Assembly: GCF_902506375.1 (NCBI RefSeq)
Contig: NZ_LR733284.1
Coordinates: forward strand, 853,042 to 917,041
DNA from: Microbacterium sp. 8M
GTDB lineage: Bacteria > Actinomycetota > Actinomycetes > Actinomycetales > Microbacteriaceae
Direction of reading: 5' to 3'
Length of the DNA: 64,000 nucleotides
The notes beneath the pieces are model-generated. The model made no database searches. It saw only the letters and a program-made list of their open reading frames with translations, and was not told where the DNA came from. Both the position numbers and the translations under genes were made by a program. This document shows, piece by piece, positions 59,016 to 64,000 of this stretch (positions are counted from its first letter, which is position 1; each line of letters opens with the position of its first letter).

Positions 59016-59981
59016 TCAGTGCGCGGCGGAACGGTGCCGATCCCGATACTGCGACGGCGTCATGCCGTGCGCGCGACGGAACGCCCGGGCGAACTGATCG
59101 TCGCCGCCGAAACCGCTGAGCCGTGCGATGGCGGCGACCGTCAGCTCGCGCGTGCGAGACCCGGTGAGCAGCCCCGCGGCGTGCCGGATCCGCGTGGCGC
59201 GCAGCAGCGCCCCCGGGCTCAGCTCCTCGCCCTGGAACAGCGAGTGCAGGTAGCGCGGGCTCACCTTCAGCTCGTCCGCCAGCGCGGCGACGTCGAAGGA
59301 CGGATCCGTGAAGCGGTCGGCGATCACCGCCTGCGCCCGCTCCCGGTACATGGCCTTCGCGTCATACCCGGCGTGCACGCGATCGGCCGCCTCGTGCAGC
59401 ACGGCCAGGGCGAGCTCGCGCAGCGCGTGACCGACGTAGGTGGCCGAGGCCTCCGGCACGGGATCCGTGCCGCTCGTCACCGTGCGGAGGATGTCTTGGA
59501 GCGCGATCGCGGACGGAGTGCGGTCCCACGTGACGCCCGCCCACCCCTCGGGGGTGTACCCGTGCGCACGCATCAGACGCAGCGGGAGGTACAGCTGCAC
59601 CGACTCCGCCTCCTCGTCGATGCGGGTGCGGAACGGGAGGCTGCCCACGAGCAGGCTCACCGCACCCGGGGCGATCGCGCTCTCTCGCCCCGCCTGCTCG
59701 ATCCGCATGGTGCCCGACAGCACGAAGCCGAGCTGGGCGTACCCGGAGTAGGGGTCGTCGAGGCGGTCGGGCGAGCGCTCGGCGTGCAGATGCCGGGACC
59801 GGATCCGCGTCGCGAACATCTCGCCGAACGTCGTGGTGGCGACCAGGGTGCGGTGGTGATGCGGCCGCGGGCTCGTCATGCGGGAGGACACCGAGAGCCG
59901 GGCGAGCCCCTCGGGACCCGAGAACACCGCGCCGCCCTCGAAGCGGCCGCGCCGTTCGAGCATGGCGTGGTCCACCGCCAT
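59016..59981 (-). CDS. AraC-family transcriptional regulator
   Basis: A 321-residue AraC regulator. The N-terminal part is an AraC_binding_2-type (PF14525) ligand domain; the C-terminal domain (about residues 215-318) has two HTH motifs, FDVAALADELKVSPRYLHSL and ELTVAAIARLSGFGGDDQFA then RAFRRAHGMTPSQYR. The ATG at 59981 (MAVDHAML) has GGAGGGCGG upstream; the frame is open to 60113 but overlaps the acyltransferase gene. The target is not evident. Confidence 0.9.
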   Translation of the reverse strand: MAVDHAMLERRGRFEGGAVFSGPEGLARLSVSSRMTSPRPHHHRTLVATTTFGEMFATRIRSRHLHAERSPDRLDDPYSGYAQLGFVLSGTMRIEQAGRESAIAPGAVSLLVGSLPFRTRIDEEAESVQLYLPLRLMRAHGYTPEGWAGVTWDRTPSAIALQDILRTVTSGTDPVPEASATYVGHALRELALAVLHEAADRVHAGYDAKAMYRERAQAVIADRFTDPSFDVAALADELKVSPRYLHSLFQGEELSPGALLRATRIRHAAGLLTGSRTRELTVAAIARLSGFGGDDQFARAFRRAHGMTPSQYRDRHRSAAH

Positions 59982-60093
59982 CCGCACACCGCCCTCCGTC
60001 GTCGCCCTCCCCCTGCTGAAGCGTAACGTCCCCAGGATCCGACCGTCCCCCGTCCGGTTGCCGGCGACGGGGGCGCGGGGGGACAGGCGCGCC

Positions 60094-61371
60094 TCACGAA
60101 CCGGTGAGGGCACGGACCCTCTGCAGGCGGAGGGCGGTGAGGACGAGCGCGGCGCCGACGACCCAGCCCGACGGGGAGGATCCGGCGACGAGGATCGTCA
60201 CGACCCCGGCGACGCCCGTGAGCGCCGACGCGGTCGCCCGTGCGCGGTCCGACGGCGGCATGGCCGAGTCGCGCGCCGCCTCGCGCCGGCCCACCACCGC
60301 GACCACGAGCCCCACCGCGGTCAGCACCGCGGCGAACCACAGCGGGCGGCTCGCCCACCAGTCTGCGGTGAGCGGCGCAGGCAGGCCCGCGTGCCAGAGC
60401 AGGAGGATCCCGGCCAGCGCGATGACCACGAGCATGTGCCAGGAGTAGATGGTCATCGCCCGGGCGTTGACCCACGAGATCACCGCGGACGTACGCGCAC
60501 CCGCCGCGGCCGAGCGCAATCGCGGCCGCAGGGCGAGGAACAGCGCGGTCTGCGCGACGCCCGCCACCACGAGGATCGCCATCGGCGGGTTCAGCGCGTC
60601 GATGAGGTTCGCCGGCGCCGCGCCGGTGAGGATCAGCACGCCCGCGAGCCCCACGGCCGCCCCGGCGACGGCCAGCAGCGGCCCGCGCCGGAGGCGGTCG
60701 AGGGAGCCGTCCGCCAGCGCGAACCCGAGCTGCTGCAGCAGCAGCCACACGAAAGCCATGTTCAGCAGGCCGATCCCCGTGGTCCCGGTCGCACCGCGCA
60801 CCACGTCGACGGCGACGACCCCGGCGGCGAGCGCGAGGAACGTCGCGGCGCGGTGGCGCTCGTGCAGACGCACCATCGCCGGCACCAGCGCCGAGCAGCC
60901 GAGGTACACGCCCAGGAACCAGAGCGGCTGCCCCGTGCGGAACCCCGCTGTGGCGACGATCTCCGCCGGCACGCCTGCGACGACGAGCCCGGCCAGCACG
61001 ACCGCGGCCGCGACGATCGCGCCGGCAGCGGGCATCAGCAGGCGGCGCACGCGCCCCGCGACGTACGCGTCCGGCGTCACTCCGCGCGCCCGCTGCCGCG
61101 TCCACTGGGTGTACGAGGCGAACCCGCCGAGCACGAAGAAGAGAGGCATGATCTGCAGGATCCAGGTCAGCGGGCCGAACCCGTCCCAGCCCTCCATCGC
61201 GTTGCGCAGCACAGGGGATCCGTCTGCGGCGACGCTCACGCCCACCATGAGGGCATGCAGGAGCACCACGACGCCGAGGAGCAGGGCGCGCACGGCGTCG
61301 ACGGACGTGTCCCGGACGGGGCGCGCCGGCGGAGTCGGCGCGGGGGCGAGAGCGGGGGTGATCAGTGCCAT
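60094..61371 (-). CDS. Acyltransferase family 3 membrane protein
   Basis: A 425-residue integral membrane acyltransferase (PF01757) with about ten membrane segments. SVDAVRALLLGVVVLLHALM carries the conserved R and H near the N-terminus, and IMPLFFVLGGFASYTQWTRQ follows. Such enzymes O-acylate sugars or lipids of the cell surface. A motif shared with the promoter of the downstream two-component system lies 65 nt before the start, suggesting control by that system. GGTGAGGG precedes the ATG. Confidence 0.9.
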   Translation of the reverse strand: MALITPALAPAPTPPARPVRDTSVDAVRALLLGVVVLLHALMVGVSVAADGSPVLRNAMEGWDGFGPLTWILQIMPLFFVLGGFASYTQWTRQRARGVTPDAYVAGRVRRLLMPAAGAIVAAAVVLAGLVVAGVPAEIVATAGFRTGQPLWFLGVYLGCSALVPAMVRLHERHRAATFLALAAGVVAVDVVRGATGTTGIGLLNMAFVWLLLQQLGFALADGSLDRLRRGPLLAVAGAAVGLAGVLILTGAAPANLIDALNPPMAILVVAGVAQTALFLALRPRLRSAAAGARTSAVISWVNARAMTIYSWHMLVVIALAGILLLWHAGLPAPLTADWWASRPLWFAAVLTAVGLVVAVVGRREAARDSAMPPSDRARATASALTGVAGVVTILVAGSSPSGWVVGAALVLTALRLQRVRALTGS

Positions 61372-61435
61372 GCCCTCACCGTCGCGGGCGGGTCATCGCA
61401 CGCGCATCCCGCTGCGGAGCCGGATCCGCCCCCTA

Positions 61436-61447
61436 CCGCGGTATGAC
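61436..61447. promoter_or_regulatory. Motif CCGCGGTATGAC upstream of the acyltransferase gene
   Basis: CCGCGGTATGAC lies 65 nt upstream of the acyltransferase start (minus strand). The near-identical CCGCGGTATCAC lies 69 nt upstream of the histidine kinase gene, so it may be the binding site of the response regulator. Confidence 0.45.
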
Positions 61448-61655
61448 GGGGTTCACGCTCCTGCTGCCGATCACGGCCCTCGTGCGGGGAATCGTGGGGC
61501 TGCGCCGCGAGCCCGCGGGACGAGGGATGGCCGTGGCCGGCGTGATCATCTCGTGCCTGATCCTGCTGGCGTGGGGAATCCTGCTCATCGTGCGCCTCGT
61601 CGTCGCAGCGCCGTCTTCGGCGTCGCGGTCTCGCAGACGACCTGAGCGAGCGGCC
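61443..61655 (+). pseudogene. Fragment resembling a DUF4190-like small membrane protein
   Basis: The frame from ATG 61443 encodes two hydrophobic segments with a GRGMAVAGVIISCLILLAWG-like turn (as in DUF4190: a helix, a basic RGIVGLRREPAGRG loop, a helix). The frame has no stop for a long way and runs antisense into the response regulator gene, and there is no ribosome site. It looks like the remnant of a small membrane protein gene that lost its N-terminus and stop. A functional short membrane peptide cannot be excluded. Confidence 0.35.
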
Positions 61656-62327
61656 TCATCCCGCCGGCGCCACGAGTCCGGCGTCGTACGCCAGGATCAC
61701 CGCCTGCACCCGGTCGCGCAGACCGAGCTTGGCGAAGATCCGGCTGACATGCGTCTTCACCGTCTGCTCGGCGAGGAAGAGCGAGCCCGCGATCTCGCGG
61801 TTGGACAGGCCGCGGCCGATCAGCACCAGGATCTCGTGCTCGCGCTCGGTGAGCCCCTTCAACCTCAGCTCCGCGCCCCCGCCCCGCGGCCGGCTCTCGG
61901 CGAACCGCTCCAGCAGCCGGCGGGTGATGCGCGGGGCGAGCAGCGCGTCGCCGGCCGCCACCACGCGCACTGCCTGGACGAGCTCCTCCGGCAGCGCATC
62001 CTTCAGCAGGAACCCGCTGGCCCCGGCGCGCAGCGCCTCGTGCACGTACTCGTCGGCGTCGAACGTGGTGAGCACGAGCACGGCGGGCGCGGGGCGGCCG
62101 TCGCGCTCCGCCGCCGCGAGGATGCGCCGGGTCGCCTCGATGCCGTCGAGATTCGGCATCCGCACATCCATCAGCACCACGTCGGGCCGGAGCCGGCGCG
62201 CCTCATCGACGCCCTCGACACCGTCGGCCGCCTGCCCGACCACGTCGATCCCGTCCTGCGCCTGCAGGATCGCGGAGAACCCTGCCCTCAGCATCGCCTG
62301 ATCGTCGACGATCAGCACCGTCGTCAT
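61656..62327 (-). CDS. NarL/FixJ-family response regulator
   Basis: A 223-residue regulator. The receiver has VLIVDDQ, phospho-acceptor D54 in VVLMDVRMPNLDG, T in LTTFD and K in LLKDALPE. The C-terminal LuxR HTH is LTEREHEILVLIGRGLSNRE then IAGSLFLAEQTVKTHVSRIF. The ATG at 62327 overlaps the kinase stop by ATGA, so both are co-translated. The probable binding motif is CCGCGGTATSAC, found before the kinase gene and the acyltransferase gene. Confidence 0.95.
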   Translation of the reverse strand: MTTVLIVDDQAMLRAGFSAILQAQDGIDVVGQAADGVEGVDEARRLRPDVVLMDVRMPNLDGIEATRRILAAAERDGRPAPAVLVLTTFDADEYVHEALRAGASGFLLKDALPEELVQAVRVVAAGDALLAPRITRRLLERFAESRPRGGGAELRLKGLTEREHEILVLIGRGLSNREIAGSLFLAEQTVKTHVSRIFAKLGLRDRVQAVILAYDAGLVAPAG

Positions 62328-63577
62328 CCGCGTCCCTCTCTCGGGATCCGCACGTGCAGCGCGAACCCGCCGTCCTCCTGCGCCGCGGTCTGCACCGTAC
62401 CGCCCATCGTCGCCAGCCTTTCGCGCATGCCGCGCAGGCCGTGCCCGCCCCCATCCGCCCGCGGCGCGGCGGGTCTGGTCGGCACGCCGTTGCGGATGTC
62501 GATCCCGAGCTCGCCGGGGGCCTGCGTCCACACCACCTCCGCGGCGGCGCCGGGAGCGTGCCGCGCGACGTTGCTCAGCCCCTCCTGCACCACGCGGTAG
62601 GCGGCGAGGCCGAGGATCGGATCCTGCCGCTCGTCCTCGGTGAGCCGCCAGGCACCGCGCTCCGCCACCGGGCCCAGATCCCCCGCGCGCGCCAGGAGCC
62701 CGGGAATGTCGGCGAGCCCCGGCTGCGGCGCGTGCTCGACGTCTGCATCCTCGTCGCGGAGCAGACCCAGGATCACGCGCATCTCCTTCATCGCCGACCG
62801 TGCGGTCGACGCGACCTCGTCGAACTCCGCGGCGACCTCGTCGTCAAGGCCGGGGATCCGATACCTAGCGCTCGCGGCGCGCACCTGGATCGCCGACATG
62901 CCGTGTGCGACCACGTCGTGCAGCTCGCGGGCGATGCGCGCCTTGTCCTCCACGGCTTCGCGGCGGGCGAGCTCCACCGCCGTCGCGGCGCGCTCGGCCC
63001 GCAGCTGCGCACGCAGCAGGGACCAGTTGCGGATGCCGAGGCCGACGAGGACGGCCCCGAGGGTGACCGCGGCGAACACGATGAGGTCGGCGATCGCGGC
63101 GCCGTCGTCGGAGCGCACCGGCGACTCCACGGCCACCATGACGGCGCAGAGGACACTGAGCGCCCATCCTCCCGCGGGCACCCACCAGCGCGCCCGCTGC
63201 GCCACGCCGATCCACACGAGCGTGTTCGCGACGGTCGTCGACGCCGCGACCGGCCAGGGCGCACCCGTCTCGGCCGAGGCCAGGCCGGCGAGCGCGTTCC
63301 CGGCGATCAGGGCCACCACGGTCGCCCAGGCGGGCGCGAACAGCGCGAGCACGATGGCCGCCGCCTGCACGAGGGAGAGGATCAGAGCCCCGGCCACCGG
63401 GATCCGGTAGAGGGTGACGCCGAGCGGCGCGGCGACGGCGAGCTGGGTGAGGGCGCACGCGATCGCGAGCGCCCAGACCACGAGGTTCGCCCGCCCCGGC
63501 GCCACACGCGGCGGCAGGATCCCGAGCCGGCGCCACAGCGCCGACCGCCGAAGATCCTGCTGACCCTCGACAGACAT
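62324..63577 (-). CDS. Sensor histidine kinase (HisKA_3 type)
   Basis: A 417-residue membrane kinase of the NarX/DesK group. Four to six membrane segments span about residues 30-180 with almost no extracellular domain, so it senses something in the membrane. The dimerisation/phospho-acceptor box is KARIARELHDVVAHGMSAIQ with H220, and the ATPase has QEGLSNVARHAPG and GGHGLRGMRERLATMGG. The ATG at 63577 has no strong ribosome site. A palindrome and the CCGCGGTATCAC motif lie upstream. Confidence 0.93.
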   Translation of the reverse strand: MSVEGQQDLRRSALWRRLGILPPRVAPGRANLVVWALAIACALTQLAVAAPLGVTLYRIPVAGALILSLVQAAAIVLALFAPAWATVVALIAGNALAGLASAETGAPWPVAASTTVANTLVWIGVAQRARWWVPAGGWALSVLCAVMVAVESPVRSDDGAAIADLIVFAAVTLGAVLVGLGIRNWSLLRAQLRAERAATAVELARREAVEDKARIARELHDVVAHGMSAIQVRAASARYRIPGLDDEVAAEFDEVASTARSAMKEMRVILGLLRDEDADVEHAPQPGLADIPGLLARAGDLGPVAERGAWRLTEDERQDPILGLAAYRVVQEGLSNVARHAPGAAAEVVWTQAPGELGIDIRNGVPTRPAAPRADGGGHGLRGMRERLATMGGTVQTAAQEDGGFALHVRIPREGRG

Positions 63578-63645
63578 GCCGCCCCTCTCCGCGCTCGTGC
63601 GCCGTCGGATCCACGCTACGGCCTCGTGCCGATGCGCACGTCACC

Positions 63646-63692
63646 CCGCGGTATCACCGTGGGCGGCGCGGGATGGGGAGTCCTCCCCATCC
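63646..63692. promoter_or_regulatory. Divergent regulatory region: motif and 22-bp palindrome
   Basis: CCGCGGTATCAC is at 63646-63657, followed by the perfect palindrome GGATGGGGAG-TC-CTCCCCATCC at 63671-63692 (10-bp arms). They lie between the histidine kinase gene and the right-edge gene, whose -10 may be TACGCT at 63722-63727. Confidence 0.5.
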
Positions 63693-63777
63693 GATCCAGG
63701 GAGCAGCGCGATCGACGCCGGTTACGCTGGCAGAGGTGCGCCGCCGCAGCGCGCACCCGAACCAGGGGGAACCGCAC

Positions 63778-64000
63778 GTGAGCCAGAACAACGACGCGCC
63801 GACGTTCGCCGCGCAGACGCCGCCTCCGCCCGCGAGCACGGTCGCCCCGCCGCCCGCGATCCCGCCCGCGCCGCCGATGCCGCCCGCACCGAGCACGCGC
63901 CGGGAGCAGTCCGCACCGACAGCGGCCGCACCGTCCGCGCCGGGCCCTTCGACAGGCTCAGGGACCGGCAACCCGGCACAACCCTCCACGCCGGGCCCTT
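63778..64000 (+). CDS. Pro/Ala-rich N-terminus of an unidentified protein, partial (right edge)
   Basis: The frame starts at GTG 63778 with AGGGGGA upstream and is open to the window edge (74 residues visible). It is rich in Pro and Ala (PPPPASTVAPPPAIPPAPPM), a disordered segment common before a membrane domain in actinobacterial proteins such as DUF4190 or RDD family members; no domain is visible. It contains GPSTGSGTG, the translation of a family B repeat, and a second repeat begins at the edge. Confidence 0.6.
   Translation, partial: MSQNNDAPTFAAQTPPPPASTVAPPPAIPPAPPMPPAPSTRREQSAPTAAAPSAPGPSTGSGTGNPAQPSTPGP
63942..63968. repeat. Dispersed repeat family B copy, in frame
   Basis: GGGCCCTTCGACAGGCTCAG continuing GGACCGG, read in the forward sense as GPSTGSGTG. 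A second copy begins at 63993, exactly 51 bp later, so the frame is maintained. Confidence 0.8.

Overview
The window is very GC-rich, gene-dense DNA from an actinobacterium. Three features point to a Microbacteriaceae member, probably Microbacterium or a close relative: GGATCC hexamers are extremely frequent, many genes have a TANNNT -10 box only 4-7 nt before the start codon (leaderless transcripts), and short dispersed palindromic repeats of the CCTGAGCGAGCGCAGCGAGA and CCCTTCGACAGGCTCAGGGA types are common. The genus is an inference from composition and gene families; no rRNA or tRNA gene was seen.

Layout. 0-2.7 kb: a VanY-like D,D-carboxypeptidase running off the left edge, divergent from an OmpR-type response regulator and histidine kinase. 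2.7-4.4 kb: an MmyB-type regulator divergent from an SDR oxidoreductase. 4.4-9.1 kb: a minus-strand amino-sugar/tagatose-type sugar phosphate operon (SIS isomerase, ROK kinase, PfkB kinase, class II aldolase, DeoR repressor) with ATGA overlaps. 9.4-11.9 kb: chorismate mutase, AI-2E family membrane protein, histidine phosphatase. 12-20.7 kb: an amine/beta-alanine catabolic region (class III aminotransferase, CoA-acylating semialdehyde dehydrogenase, PucR regulator, cupin, FAD amine oxidase, Lrp regulator, aminobutyraldehyde dehydrogenase-type enzyme). 20.8-23.5 kb: an alpha/beta hydrolase behind a small upstream ORF and a hairpin, a DJ-1/PfpI protein, a LysR regulator. 23.7-27.4 kb: an osmoprotectant (OpuB/ProU-type) ABC transporter led by a DUF427 gene. 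27.6-35.8 kb: a mercuric-reductase-like flavoprotein, an NMT1-type ABC importer with two permeases, a LuxR regulator and a flavin monooxygenase. 35.9-38.1 kb: HxlR regulator, MFS exporter and an orphan gene in a stretch with no GGATCC, possibly acquired. 38.1-41.8 kb: lactonase, purA and a SigB/F-type sigma factor. 42-55.6 kb: a glycan cluster. 55.9-64 kb: DMT transporter, a sensor with a decayed class III cyclase domain, AraC regulator, acyltransferase, NarL-type two-component system, and a Pro-rich partial gene.

The most distinctive block is 42-55.6 kb. It encodes an isomerase (GmhA), sugar kinases (a stand-alone PfkB and a two-domain HldE), a GmhB-type phosphatase and the HldE adenylyltransferase domain, together with three GT9 heptosyltransferase-like enzymes, two GT4 and one GT2. 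Together these would make an ADP-heptose and build a heptose-containing glycan in a Gram-positive organism. No HldD-type epimerase is visible.

The second theme is repeats. Two palindromic repeat families occur not only between genes but inside reading frames (PucR protein, cupin protein, the right-edge protein), where they add in-frame peptides. Three long-armed hairpins with loops of 17-19 nt and unrelated arm sequences sit between genes.
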